From: Euglena gracilis
Lineage: Eukaryota > Euglenida > Euglenophyceae > Euglenales
Length of the DNA: 64,000 nt
Direction of reading: 5' to 3'
Assembly: GCA_039621445.1 (NCBI GenBank)
Contig: CP154956.1
Coordinates: 6,074,170-6,138,169 of the forward strand
Shown: positions 48,191 through 59,623 of the stretch, one piece after another
Layout of the letters: each line of letters starts with the position of its first letter
Position numbering within the stretch: the stretch's first letter is position 1
The notes under the pieces: model-generated
Told to the model about the DNA's origin: nothing
The model's database searches: none
What the model saw: the letters and a program-made list of their open reading frames with translations, nothing else
Position numbers and translations under genes: made by a program

Positions 48191-51114
48191 TAAGAATTAT
48201 ACATGTATACATACAATATGCATGTTTTTAAAAAAGTTTTGGGTAAACCCCAACCATTTTTGGATTTCAGAGAGGGACTCCCCTTGGGCAAATTTTTTTC
48301 TCTCCGGCACAGAAGGTTGTTGTGATTCTCCTGAAAATGGGATTTTTTGTCCCATGTTTGCAAAATCAATGCGGTGATGCCAAAATTGGTCATTGGTCGT
48401 TTCGTGTTGTATTGTGCTGGTGGTGTCCTCCTGGGACAGGGCAGTCTGGGGGACCACCGCTCCTCTTGGCCAGGGAGGTGAATTGAAGCCTGAGGGGCAC
48501 CCCTGCTGTTGAGCCCAAAATGACCCCCAACCTGTGCCGTCCACCGTACCCCGCTCGCCCTCCCGCCAGGCCCGTCCCGTCCCGGCTCGCCACTGTGTCA
48601 CATCGGTCTTTTCCCCACATGGCCGCCTCGGGTTCCTGCCTGGCGTTGGTGATGGCTTGCTTGGTCGAGTGTGAACTCGAGAGCTTCTCGTGTCGGCCGA
48701 AGGGTGGAATCGGTTTGGCGGCTCAGACCAGCCCGCCCGCCCGCCCCACACCTTCAGTTTACCGAAGCCAGCCCCTGAGCCGGCGCGGTATGGGTTGTGC
48801 CGGGCTGCTGAGCTCGGTCACGGCATCCCCTCAGGCTACGGCTTTGGCACTGCCACACAAACAGCTCCATGGGCTGATGGGCAAGCTGTGAGGAGAAGAA
48901 CTGGTATTGTTTCGAAAACTTTCGCGTGTTGTTCTGTCCATCAAGCATCGTTTTAATTTGCCCGTATCGTGGCATAATTATTATTTTATTCATCATTGAA
49001 ATTTTTTTCATTCATCGGTGATTCTTATCGATTTTGCAGTCGCCGCCCGGGTGAAGCGAGGCTGGCACGAGGGGGTGCCTGCCGCCAACCCCCAGCCTGC
49101 CCCGGGTCTCTCACGGCTGGCACTAGTCGCCGCCCTCTCTGCATGTGCTGGGGCCATGCACTCCCGGAACTGCTGTGTGGCATTACCCCTGGGCGACGGT
49201 CGGGATGGTTTTTGGGAATGGGTGGGTTTGAGCCCCAGGGTCACGGGGGTCAGTCTGTCTGGTGGTTGGTGGACTCCTGCGGGGAGTGCTATGGTTGCTG
49301 GAGTGCTTGGGTTCGGGGGGGGGGGGGTGATGCAAACGCGTTTTTGGAGTTTTTTTTTTTTGCAAAATATGTGTTATTTGCGTCGCAGTTTTGCATGTCC
49401 CCCCAAAAAAAATTAAAAAAAACTCACCACACCCCTTTTCTCGTCCAGGATTTGAAGCGCACAACTCTGGGTATGAGGGACTGAATTGAGAAATCGAAAG
49501 GGTCCATCAACAACGGCGGAGAAGGGCAGACATGCTGACACACCTTTGTTCGGTTATGTGCAACCCACCCCACCAGGGGTGCGACCCACCCCTGGTGGAC
49601 CCATGGAAAAGCACCCATCCCTCTCCCCCCCAAGGTCACTATGTGAATGCATGGCTGGGGCTGCCTGTGCGGTGGCATGGACAGGATCTGTTGCCCCAAG
49701 TGAACGGTGGGCTGCATCCACCAGCCGGGTCGTCACTCCCGTCAGGTCTGTTGCATTTTTCTGTCCCAAAGTCGGGTCATTGCTGTGCCAGCTGAGAATT
49801 GTTGTCAGGGTTTTCAGGGCTGTCGCGCCTCTTGTGTCGGTGGCTGGCCTCACATGGAGGGGGGGGGGGCTGTGCAAGGATGGATATTGATATTGACTTT
49901 CGGGGGGGGGGGGGGTCCCGATAAATTTGGATAGATTGACTTCCCATAAAAGTCGATAAACCCGATATGATCATTTTTGTTCCCCGATATCCTCATTTTT
50001 GTGATTTGGAGAATCCCAAGATTGCCCAAAAAAAACAACAAAGAGTATGTCCCCCCCCCAATAAAGCCGGTATTTCACGATATTTTTTCGGACCCGATAA
50101 ACTCAAGATCGTCAATAAGGCCGATATGGGCCGATATCCAATATCCATCCTTGGGCTGTGCCTAGTCTGACCGAGGGGCATTTTGCCCTCTGTGGATTTT
50201 TGGTGTGTTGTGTTGTTGGTGCGTAAAAGTGTGTTTCCGACGATACAGGATCTTGTAAATTAATTGTTGCATCCGTTGAGCCATTGAACGTTCTAGAGCT
50301 TTTACAGTTGGGAATGTTGATGGTGGAACCCACCACACAGGCTGTGGGTCATACCTGACCCCTTGAGTCATGGCATTCTATCCAGGCTGAAAGAGCCGCC
50401 CGGCATTCCATCGCTAAAGGCACCAGAAATCTTGGCCTTTCTTCTCTCCAGTTAATATTCCCGTCCAAATGACATTACCCGCAGGACCTGAAATTGGCAA
50501 ATAACACACACCCAGTTTTTGTGCAACGTTTGCAAGAAAATCCAATTTGTGAGACGACGAATATGAAAGATATTTTATGGGTATCACAAAGATGTTTCGG
50601 AAATTTGGGCAACGACACAAAGAAATCTTCTGAAAAAAGGAACCTTTCATGTGCAGTGCACCGTAAGTCACCTAAGGTCGCGTTTGTCTCTAAATTCACA
50701 CGTTCGGTTGACGGTTCCCCCAAAATGACACCCTCCAAATATGTTCCCCATTGGTGGTGGATTTCGCCCAATTAAATCATACTCACAGGGAGTAATTTGG
50801 AGGTCACTTGGGGGGGGGTGTTTCATTGTATTGTCATATTTTAGATGTTATTTCTGATTTTTGGGACTCAACAGAAATAGCATTATTTGTATTTTTTTGC
50901 TGCAGCTGCTGTTTTTTTTAATTGCTTTATATATGATTATGCCCTTGATTGTTTAATTTTAAAGTACAATATGGAGTATTTATCTGTTTTTTATTTTTTC
51001 ATTTTCATGTATTGGATTTGTGTGCGACATACGGATCAAAAGAACAATAAGTCAGCTGTAATATGTTTGTGCACATCCATACCCAGAGGTGCATTATTTG
51101 TTAATTGCAGGCCC

Positions 51115-51187
51115 ATGGCACACAACTCGGCGCAGCGTACTGATGTGCAGACCTCCTCCTCCTTCTCTGCAGTACGGCAACCCCAAG
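51115..51187 (+). CDS. candidate first coding exon of gene 2
   Basis: ATG opens MAHNSAQRTDVQTSSSFSAV then RQPQ and reaches CCCAAG|GTATGG in phase 1. This fits the exon at 52707, where the split codon becomes Glu. An alternative is a micro-exon YGNPK at 51173-51187, after a strong pyrimidine tract and CTGCAG, which would also keep a frame. Neither is supported by homology. Confidence 0.35.
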
Positions 51188-51375
51188 GTATGGCAAGCAG
51201 GGCGTTGCTCAAGAAAATTTGTCCCCCCCCCCGGGGGTCCAACCTGCCGAACAGGGGGCGTTCATTGGGCATGGGGGTACGATTTCTGTGCAGATAAGGA
51301 TTATGGTGGCAATCTAGACGGTCTGAACACCCCCTGTTCATTGGGCAAGGGCGTTCATTGGGCATGGGGGGGGAG

Positions 51376-51548
51376 GTATGTATGTATGTAGGTATGTATG
51401 TAGGTATGTATGTATGTATGTATGTATGTATGTATGTATGTATGTATGTATGTATGTATGTATGTATGTATGTATGTATGTATGTATGTATGTATGTATG
51501 TATGTATGTATGTATGTATGTATGTATGTATGTATGTATGTATGTATG
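51376..51548 (+). repeat. (GTAT)n microsatellite
   Basis: About 43 units of GTAT, then GT and GCAT variants to about 51705. It is preceded by two copies of GTTCATTGGGCATGGGG. Confidence 0.97.
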
Positions 51549-51734
51549 TGTGTGTATGCATGTATGTGTGTGTGTATGCGTGTATGTATGCATGCATGTA
51601 TGTGTGCATGTGTGCATGCATGCATGCATATGCATGGATGTATGTGTACCCTGTATCATGTGTGCATGCATGCATACCTGTATGTGTGCATGCATATGCA
51701 TGGATGTATATTATATATTGCAGATACATACCCT

Positions 51735-52015
51735 AGCTGGAAAATTTGGGCTGGTTGGAAAAAGGTTGCTGGCTGACCCCCCCCCCCCATTGGATTGATT
51801 TCGGTCTGGAACTGGGCCCGACCTGCGGTCGAACTGGGAAGCAAAAGTTGAAAATGCAAAAATGTCAAAAAACTGCCAATTAAGCAAGAAATCGATTTTT
51901 TTTGACCCCAAATTTGCCCCGGCCAGCCCTTTTCTGACCCATTCCTGCCATCATTGGCCCCGTTTTTAGCCAAAAATCGTCATTGTCCAGCCGCCCAAAG
52001 GGCGCTGGAAATAAA
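51735..52015 (-). repeat. SINE-like repeat copy, inverted
   Basis: On the minus strand it has the word order of 3460-3775: TTTTTGGC, AAATTTGGGGTCAAAAAAAA, TTGGCAGTTTTTTGACATTT, and the CCAGCAACC and CCAAATTTTCCAGC end. Confidence 0.7.
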
Positions 52016-52092
52016 TACTCCCTGTTGGGGGGGGGAGGGGGGGCCGTCTGGAATGTCACCTTAGTGTTCATTGGGCTTGGGGGGGAGGGGTA

Positions 52093-52514
52093 CATACATA
52101 CATACATACATACATGCATGCATACATACATACATACATACATACATACATACATACATACATACATACATACATACATACATACATACATACATACATA
52201 CATACATACCTACATACATACATACATGCATGCATGCATACATGCATGCATACATACATACATACATACATACATACATACATACGTACGTACATACATA
52301 CATACATACATACATACATACATACATACATACATACATACATACATACATACATACGTACGTACGTACGTACGTACATACATACATACATACACACATA
52401 CATACATACATGCATGCATACATACATACACACATACATACATACATACATACATACATACATGCATACATACATGCATACATACATACATACATGTATG
52501 TGCGTGTATATATA

Positions 52515-52586
<72 letters not shown>

Positions 52587-52620
52587 AACGTATGGATGGA
52601 TGGATGGATGGATGGATGGA
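52093..52620 (+). repeat. (CATA)n, (TATATG)n and (GGAT)n microsatellites
   Basis: About 400 bp of CATA with CATG and CGTA variants (52093-52498) is followed by TATATG hexamers (about 52510-52585) and GGAT (52592-52620). It is the reverse-complement type of the array at 51376. Confidence 0.97.
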
Positions 52621-52706
52621 TATCTAAAATACATATTACATATATATAAATGTATTTACAAAAAAGTTTGAAAACAACTGCCCACGTCGTCCGCCCTGTT
52701 CCTCAG

Positions 52707-52898
52707 AGCCGGTGCATGACCGCTCCGTGCCGTACGTCCCCAGCTGGGCCCGCACACTGCGCCTCGGCGACGCGCTCCTGCTGTCGCTGTGCGCCGCCGC
52801 CGCGGGTCTTCTGGTCGCTGCCCGGCGGCTGTTGCAGCCCGGTATTGAGCCGGCGCCGCTGGGCGCCGCCCTCGCTGGCCACGTTTATGCACTGCAGG
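52707..52898 (+). CDS. gene 2 exon: possible membrane segment
   Basis: It encodes EPVHDRSVPYVPSWARTLRL, then GDALLLSLCAAAAGLLVAAR and RLLQPGIEPAPLGAALAGHV. The ALLLSLCAAAAGLLVAA stretch followed by RR looks like a single transmembrane helix with a basic end. Nearly all codons end in G or C. The acceptor is TGTTCCTCAG. The donor G|GTGTGC leaves phase 1, matching the next exon. I do not recognise the family. Confidence 0.65.
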
Positions 52899-52935
52899 GT
52901 GTGCCCCGCCCATCTGTCTGGTGTCTTGGGTGGTA

Positions 52936-53105
52936 ATGAGAACCACGGGTTATCGCCATGCCCCCCGACCCGTTCCGAGAATTTTTTTTTCAGTCGTGAG
53001 CGACTGGAGCCCACCTTTCCACCTCAGTTTGATCCCCAACCCCCCAACGCCAAGCCCAAGTTATTCAGCTGACAAGGGGTCCAAACTGGGTTGGATCAGC
53101 CAACT
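52936..53105 (+). repeat. dispersed repeat with CAGTCGTGAGCGACTG box, copy 3
   Basis: The same succession as 32327-32525: ATCGCCATG, CAGTCGTGAGCGACTGGA, AAGTTATTCAGCTGACAAGG and GGTCCAAACTGGG. It is intronic, just after the preceding exon. Confidence 0.75.
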
Positions 53106-53771
53106 CATCCCCTGTCCATGGCAGCACGCGCGGCGACCTACTGGTCCACCGTTGTGTGTTTTAGGCATGTTGCAAAGTGCGAGGTGCAAATTGCAAATTT
53201 GAAGAATTCCAAGAATGGTTTCTGTAAATGCAAACATGCCATAAACCAACACAATGACAGGCGCGTGGCGTCCAGCGGCGACCCATTGAGGCACTGAACC
53301 CCTGCATCGCCCTCCCCCCCCCAGGAACTAGCTGCTGCCTGCTCAGTTTTTTTTTTGTATATCAGTGCCCTCTTTCCTTGACGTGATTTTGATTCCACTG
53401 CGCAGAGCTCTGTAGGGCATGGGCCGTCCTGCTACCAGGAGGGTAGCTCCAGCTTCTGCAGGATGCCATTTGCTCGATTTCATTTTTTTCATTTGTGTTT
53501 TCTTTTTTCCTCAGAACTATCATTTCACTTCAGCAAATATTTGAATTTTCTTTTTTTTAAAGAAAAACGTTTTCAGCCCCCTTGTTGCTCGGGTTGGTAT
53601 TTTTTTCATTGAGCTACCGCATGGACGCACCAACCCCAGAATTGAAATTTTTTGGGTGTTTTGTTATGCATTTACCCTCCCAAAATGTTGTGTGTGACCC
53701 CACAGGGGGGGCCTTCGAACCTCCTTTTTGTTCACAACCCCTCCCCCCGGTGCGCAAATTGTCGCCCGCAG

Positions 53772-53841
53772 GTCCGCCCCGGGGATTCGGCGCGGGCGGG
53801 CCGGGGATGCCCGGCGGCTTCGGCGCCGGCGCGCCGGGCAG
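53772..53841 (+). CDS. gene 2 exon: Gly-rich linker
   Basis: It encodes GPPRGFGAGGPGMPGGFGAG and APG. The internal GPGMPGGFGAG repeat suggests a flexible linker. The acceptor is GCCCGCAG. The donor is GGCAG|GTTTGG in phase 2. GFG-type linkers occur in peroxins, RNA-binding proteins and others, so composition alone gives no function. Confidence 0.6.
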
Positions 53842-54824
53842 GTTTGGGGTTCCGCCCAGGCCCCTGTTTTCCCCTGCCCCCCCCCCTTTAGTTGCATTAC
53901 GGCTTCTTGTCCGTTTACGGCCAGTGCTAAATTGGCTTCCGGCCCAGTGTGTTGTGTGGTGAGTGGCCAGGGACCCCTTATACCAGTACCCCCGTGTTGC
54001 TCCCCTGGCCGGGTGAGCGAATCTGGTGTAATTCCAAAGCTGTAGGGGACACACTCAGCGTGGGTGGTGTTGGCTTCAGGAGGCTGTAGCCCTGGGGTTA
54101 CTGAGGGAATCCTTGGTCCCTGGCCATGGATTCATTCAACACTTGTGTGCACCCCTGGGGGGTTTTCAAGGGTAGATGGATGGGTTGGGGTTGGAACCAG
54201 GCATTATTTTTAAGGCGAAGCTTCTCAAAAAATTTTAAGGCTTTTGAAGGTTTTTTTAAAAAAAGGGTTTTAAGGTTTTTTAAGGCATTTTGAAGGTTGC
54301 AAGAGTTTTTTGAGGCTTCCATTGGCAGTCAAAGAACATTCTGGGCATCGAACCAACGTTGGTCCAAGTTGAAATCATTTTTTTTTGAGTTTTGGGTGGA
54401 TAGGCAATGTCCGGCGATTCCAAAAATCATGTTTTCCCGGAGTTGGCTTGTTTTGCCAAGGTTTTCGAGTTCTTTTTTTGCTCGAAATTCGAAAAAAATT
54501 ATCAGGACCAACTTTTTAGGGTTTTAGTGGTTTTTTCGGGTTCTTTTTCGGGTTCTTAAAAAAAAAATGCCGCCTGAAACCTCCCCCCCCCCCCCCGTGG
54601 TGGACTGTGCCGCGGGTCAGCCCATCCTGGTTGAAGGCCAGACCATGGACTGGAAAATTTCCCAAGGGTTTTCTGCCGATTTTGGGTGGGTGGATGGGTG
54701 GGCCGACCCCCTCGGGGTGGGGGGGGTCGTGCGTGGGTGCGTTTTTGAACAAAGTGGGTGGGTTTGAGCCGGGGGAAAGTGCAACCGCCCCCCCCCCCTG
54801 TGCCTGGGGAGAATTGTCCAGCAG

Positions 54825-54909
54825 GAGCCTGGGGCCACAGGTGCCTACACCCGGGGCCCCGGCCGACCGCTTCCGCCCCCCGCAGCCTCCTGGGCAGGGG
54901 ACGCCCACT
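54825..54909 (+). CDS. gene 2 exon: Pro-rich linker
   Basis: After GTCCAGCAG, in the frame left by the previous exon, it encodes SLGPQVPTPGAPADRFRPPQ and PPGQGTPT up to the donor ACT|GTGGCG. The alternative start after GGCCACAG would read a different, Arg-rich frame. A small phase 0-to-1 exon should follow before 55768; I could not place it. Confidence 0.45.
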
Positions 54910-55117
54910 GTGGCGGGAACTGGAGCCGATGGCAGCTGCAGAGAGTCGAGCCCCCCCCCCCCCGGGGGGGGGGGTACTGCGAACGCTTGAGCAGAAGCCT
55001 GCCCCCCCCCCACAGATGGACCTGCCCAAGAGAAATATCCCGGTCCCGGACCGTGGCTGAAGGGCGTACCTATGCCACCTGGCGAAACCGGCTCCCAAAT
55101 GAAAATATTGAGAACAA

Positions 55118-55139
55118 CAACAACACCACCACCACCACC

Positions 55140-55172
<33 letters not shown>
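55118..55172 (+). repeat. (ACC)n/(AAC)n microsatellite
   Basis: AAC, ACC and AAC triplets in succession inside a gene 2 intron. Confidence 0.9.
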
Positions 55173-55767
55173 GTATGTGTGTTGTGAAATTCTTTAGAAA
55201 TTCCATCCTCGCTGTTCTTGCTAGTCCAAATTTGGCAAGTGGAAAAAATTTTCCAATGACCGCCGAAAATTTTTGCGCCGAACAATATTGGACCCCCAAA
55301 ACTTGCCAAAAATGCCCATTTTTTCCATTTTTGGGATTTTTTTTTGGAACAAAAATCAGCGAAAAACCACATTACAGTATTACTGTATAAACCTCATCCC
55401 CACCTCGGCGCGCAGCGCCAAAAGAAAATTTTTCCAGTCCTGGACCCGGAGTCTTCTGCTTTCCCCTTTCCTGTTCACCAGAGTCAATGTGACACCCGTT
55501 TTTGTGTGTGGTCAACACTGTGTGGCAATTCTGGGGGGATATCCAGTGCATCTGAGATGTGATTGCATATAATATTACACAGTGCCACTTGAGGTATTAC
55601 GTGTTACACGTGTTCTTCATACGTGTGATTTCCCCACATATTTGCATTTCATTGTCATGCGCAGTACATTCATTATGGCACGAAACATTGCTATGGCTAC
55701 ACCATTGGGCGATGGGGCGGGGGGCAGTCAGGGCTTTAAATAGGTTGACCGGCACCGGCAAACGCAG

Positions 55768-55982
55768 CCGCTGCGACTGCGCCGGCAATCCCCGCCGGCC
55801 GGCGCATCGCGGCCCAGCCCCCGGCGGCGGCCCCTGCGCCGGACCCGGTGCCCCGCAAGCCCGGCGGCCTCATCATCCCCGACGTGAAGGACGTGGAGAA
55901 GTACGCCGGCGCGGCCAGCCCCGCCGGCCGCCCCGACAGCGGCCCCGGCGTGCCGCCCCCGCCGCTGCTCACGGAGGGCTCT
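55768..55982 (+). CDS. gene 2 exon: Ala/Pro-rich segment with GGLIIPDVKDVEKY
   Basis: It encodes an Ala/Pro-rich stretch (about residues 1-33), then RKPGGLIIPDVKDVEKYAGA, then another Pro/Gly-rich stretch ending GVPPPPLLTEG. The GGLIIPDVKDVEKY core has ordinary globular composition and very high G/C at third positions, which supports coding. The left boundary is the AG at 55766-55767, because an in-frame TGA lies upstream. The right boundary TCT|GTATTA is a guess. Confidence 0.65.
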
Positions 55983-56805
55983 GTATTATGGGCCGGTCTT
56001 CGGTCATGGATCCAGCAATTCAGGGTGGGGCGTCGCTTAAGCCGAAGTGGAACCCATCGGTCCAGCCAGCAACCTTTTTTCCATCCCCAGACCCCCCTCC
56101 CCATCGACGAGTTTTATTTATTTTCCAACAGCCCGTGGGCGGTAACGGATTTTTGGCTTTCGGCTTAGGCGGCCTAACTCGCACTTGAGGTTTTGATTTT
56201 AAGCTTGTGCTTTCGCGCAAATTTTCGATCTTTTTGAAACCCGGCGGTAGAACCCACCCTTTTGACCCTCTGGTTTCGCGGAGACCCTCCACGGTGGCGT
56301 GTGCATCATTTGCCGATGTTGGGACCTGGGGAACAGGCCCAATTTTGGTGTTTTTCAGCCTGTGCACCATTTTGAAAAGGGATCAAAACCCTGGGGTTGA
56401 ACGCCGGGACACGTGAATTTTCCCCAAAAAAGGGCCGAAACCCCCGTTGCGAGTCCCTCGTTTTTGAAGCCTTGACTGTGTTCCCCGGACGGTGCCACAC
56501 AGGCTGGGTGACCTTTGGCCCTTTTTGTTGCTTTTTTTAGGCTCTGCGATGTGTGCCTAAAGGGTTGCCTGCTGAGGCATCCAGAGGGTGGACTCTACAA
56601 ACACGCTGTGAAAAGTTGGAAAAAAACGGCATGTCACAGAGTTGTGATCCCTGGGTGCTTGAAGTGCAAGGAGTGGTACAGCGGGAACCACCCAGGTGGG
56701 GGGGGGGATTGAAGGCAAGCCCAGGGACCTGTCCCAACGTCTGTTGAGCAACGCCAGGCCCCACACTGCTGGGCACAGAAGGCTATGTTTATGGACATTG
56801 CGTTT

Positions 56806-56925
56806 AAGCGCAAATTTTTGATTTGCGCTTAAGCGCAAATTAAATAATTTGCGCTTAAGCGCAAATTAAATAATTTGCGCTTAAGCGCAAATTAAATAAT
56901 TTGCGCTTAAGCGCAAGTTAAAACA
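56806..56925. repeat. tandem TTTGCGCTTAAGCGCAAA palindromes, 26-bp spacing
   Basis: Four regularly spaced perfect palindromes follow one truncated copy, separated by TTAAATAA. Two more copies lie at 57242-57285. Each can form a short hairpin in DNA or RNA. Confidence 0.92.
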
Positions 56926-57260
56926 GAAGCCCCCTGAGCTTATGGGAGTCCCTGTGATGTGTTACGGTGTGTCGGGGCCCCTCTCTGAGCTGCCAGTGTG
57001 AGGGCTTGGTGAGGAAATGCATTGCGCCGAAGCGCAAACCATCATACAAAAAACTGAGAAGTGCAAACAGGTGGCTGACGTGTAATCTGAACGAACAAGC
57101 AGTGCATTATGTAGACATGTCCCTTGCGCTTCGGCGCAATGTATTTCCTCACCAAGCCCACATTGGCCGTCCAGAGAGGAGCCCCCGACACACCGTAACA
57201 CATCAGAGGGACTCCCATAAGCTCAGGGGCTTCTGTTTTAACTTGCGCTTAAGCGCAAGT
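56901..57260. repeat. long inverted repeat, arms of about 140 bp
   Basis: Arms 56901-57040 and about 57122-57260 are imperfect inverses. Both carry ACAGAAGCCCC, CTTATGGGAGTCCCT or its inverse, the CACACCGTAACAC type and a terminal GCGC palindrome. The loop is about 80 bp. Confidence 0.88.
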
Positions 57261-57934
57261 TAAAAAATTTGCGCTTAAGCGCAAAGTCCATTTAAATGGC
57301 AGATTCATTTGAATGTGTTTGTGCCGTGTGAGAAGGTGGGCGATAGAGGAGAATGATGAGGGGTGTTTGAGCGCTGCTGTGCCTGAAGCTGGGTTGGTGC
57401 TTTTGAATTATTCAGGCACTGGGGAGGGAGTGGCTGTTACAATAGGACGAATCGTGGGCGGTAGGCTGTGGAGCCTCACTGACCTTGCACTCAGTGCACA
57501 AAGTAGGGTTTTTTGGGACGTTGACAGAAGACCTTTTTTCGGCTGAACAATGCCCTCCATCTGCCCGGTGTGATGTGGCTGTCTGGTGGGTTGCAAAATA
57601 CCGAAAAAAGGTGTGTCAGCATGTCTTCCCTTCTCCGCCGTTGTTGATGGACCCTTTCGATTTCTCAATTCCATTCGCTCATCCCCAAAGTTGTGTGCTT
57701 CAAATCCTGGGCGAGGAAAGGGGGGTGACGAGCTTCTTTAAAATACCCTTTCGACGCCCAAAACTGTTTCCTCAGCTGTGATTCCCAGGGTTTGTCTGGT
57801 ACCTGTTCTTTTCCAAACAGAAATTTTCCGACTTTCAAAAGTCGGCCAAAAAGATGGGCCCCTCAGGCATGCTTAACTGCGAGGCAAGTGGGAGGAACCT
57901 CCGGCACTGGAAGTTGGGTTTACAACGTGAGAGT

Positions 57935-58645
57935 TCTATTGCGCCAAAGCGCAATAGAAATGCACTTTTTAAAAATCGCAAAGCAGCGTGGCTCTTGCGC
58001 CAACGCGCAATGTTGACCAATTTTAAGGCAACGTGACTGAGAGTAGGCTTCCGTCCCCCTGCACTACATTTTGTGCTCTATCCCCTCTGGTGTTCATACT
58101 TTACCAGGGCCTTTCACTCCCTCCGTTGTGACATAAGTTTCAAGTAGTTATATTTGCGCTTCGGCGCAAGCCATGTTGCTTTTGCAATTTTAAAAATTGT
58201 ATTTGTATTGCGCTTTGGCGCAAGGTAACTCTTAAATTTCTATATTCTTCATCAGCCTACCCATTGCCTGTGGCGCAATGGAAACACATGTTGACAAACA
58301 TGGTGTTATCATTGTCCAAGTGCGGCAGTGGTCACCCATATGTTGAATTACAAAAAAGTCAAAAATTTGCGCCAAAGCGCAAATGTTTTTTTTGTAATGA
58401 AAAAAAAATTGTGCCAAAGCGCAAATGCACAATGGAGTCCCCTCGTTTCATCACCCGCCGCTTTGTGGTCATGCACACTGGGACTCGGGAGCGCTGTGCC
58501 CGTAGATTGTGGAGTTCCAAGTCGTTGCTTTCGTCCCCAGGCCCTGGGGTGCAGGGAGACACTATTTTCAGACTGTCCTGAGTCTCAGGTCACGGTGTTC
58601 GAAAACAGAACTTTTTTTTGGATTTGCGCGTTGGCGCAAATATAC
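57935..58645. repeat. scattered GCGC palindromes with varied centres
   Basis: TTGCGCCAAAGCGCAA (57940), TTGCGCCAACGCGCAA (57995), TTTGCGCTTCGGCGCAA (58152), ATTGCGCTTTGGCGCAA (58208), TTTGCGCCAAAGCGCAAA (58367) and GCGCGTTGGCGCAAA (58626) keep the outer GCGC arms while the central bases change. Confidence 0.88.
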
Positions 58646-58684
58646 AGTCACTTTCAAAGCTAAGTGCGAGTTAGGCCGCCTAGG

Positions 58685-58960
58685 TTCGGGGATACAAACA
58701 TTGGCCAAAAATGGGCAAAATGGATTTGGGCAGGCATGGGAAAATTTGTAGTCAAAATCGGTGTTTGCACAATTGGCAGTTTTTTGGGGGCATTTTGCAA
58801 TGTCGATTTTTTTGGCACCCGGTTCGACCCCGGCTGGTTCAAACTGGGCCCGACTGGAACAGGCCCAGTTCCAGTCGGGGACCGGGGGGGTCCAAACAGT
58901 CAGTCAGCCAGCCACACAGAGCCAGCCCAAATTTTCCAGCTTTTGAGCTGGACCCCCCCT
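58685..58960 (+). repeat. right half of the SINE-like repeat split by the 2.5-kb element
   Basis: It continues the left half (56040-56163) and ends GCCCAAATTTTCCAGCTTTT, as at 3460-3775. CCGGTTCGACCCC is kept. Confidence 0.7.
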
Positions 58961-59118
58961 TGGTGGGGTCACTGAGCGATGCCCTGATTCATTGCTGTAC
59001 GGGAGTCCCCGAAACCCTATGGGTGGTGGGGGTATATAATACAGTATGGTGGTGGGTGTTGGGGGTGTATATAATAAACCACACAAATTAGGGTTCGAGC
59101 GTCCCATTCCTATTTGAG

Positions 59119-59155
59119 GTCTGGTCCGAGGTGCTGAGTGGAACCGAAAGCAACG
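59119..59155 (+). CDS. gene 2 small exon candidate
   Basis: VWSEVLSGTESN plus one base, between TATTTGAG and G|GTGTGA. Entry phase 0 and exit phase 1 would bridge the exons at 55768 and 59821. The next GC-rich stretch (59172-59220, MGGMPGSSLLPPPEKSRP) is an alternative or additional exon. Confidence 0.35.
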
Positions 59156-59559
59156 GTGTGATTCGGACTCCGATGGGCGGTATGCCTGGCAGCAGCCTCC
59201 TGCCACCCCCCGAGAAGAGCAGACCCTGCTTGCCTTTTCCTAAATCGATTTGTGCATCCAGTCTTCACCGTGCAGCATCCGGCGTTGTTTGCTTGTTGTG
59301 CAAGGACCATGCCAATTCCCTGAATAATCCTAAATAATGAACAAGATGATGATTTATTCCAGATAACGATATTTGCCTGTGGTCATTTCATATCCAAAGG
59401 AAACGAAATGAAATCTGGATAAAGGAAGTTCCATTTGTGCGTCCATCCCACTGGCTCACGCCATCAGCAGTGTAATTATTCGAAGGAAGGGATAAAAACC
59501 ACTTAGTGTGCAATTTTTGCCAGTTTTTTGTGCACTTTTTAGTATGTATTTGCGGGGGT

Positions 59560-59590
59560 GCGTGCGTGTGTGCGTGCGTGCGTGCGTGTG

Positions 59591-59623
<33 letters not shown>

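Larger units (their letters stand above)
42953..51100. other. region between the two genes, mostly repeats
   Basis: I find no confident exon. GC-rich islands at about 43630-43830, 48490-48890 and 49030-49250 could include small exons but show no recognised motif or consistent splice pattern. The rest holds a GAA microsatellite, a duplicated 94-bp sequence (44045-44138 and 44250-44343), a tRNA-like sequence, TA and TATTA tracts and dispersed repeats. Confidence 0.5.
56159..58689. mobile_element. 2.5-kb palindrome-rich element with inverted termini and 5-bp TSD
   Basis: TAGGCGGCCTAACTCGCACT at 56166-56185 is inverted near 58663-58682, and the outer ends are CTTAGG and CCTAGG. TTCGG flanks both sides (56159-56163 and 58685-58689). 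The interior holds tandem and long inverted GCGC palindromes and no transposase-like frame. The flanks form two halves of a SINE-like repeat. It is the same family as 11581-15880. Confidence 0.82.

Noticed and set aside
48520-48891. Pro/Ala-rich frame MTPNLCRPPYPARPPARPVP...
   Set aside because: GC-rich and possibly exonic, but there are no matching splice sites or phases with neighbours and no motif, so it is left as an unassigned island.
51358-52649. Frames of Tyr-Val-Cys-Met and Ile-His-Thr repeats up to 221 codons
   Set aside because: They are translations of GTAT/CATA microsatellites in every frame and both strands.
56806-57285. Regularly spaced palindromes resembling a CRISPR array
   Set aside because: The spacers are identical (TTAAATAA type), the host is eukaryotic, and there are no cas genes. 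It is a tandem repeat.
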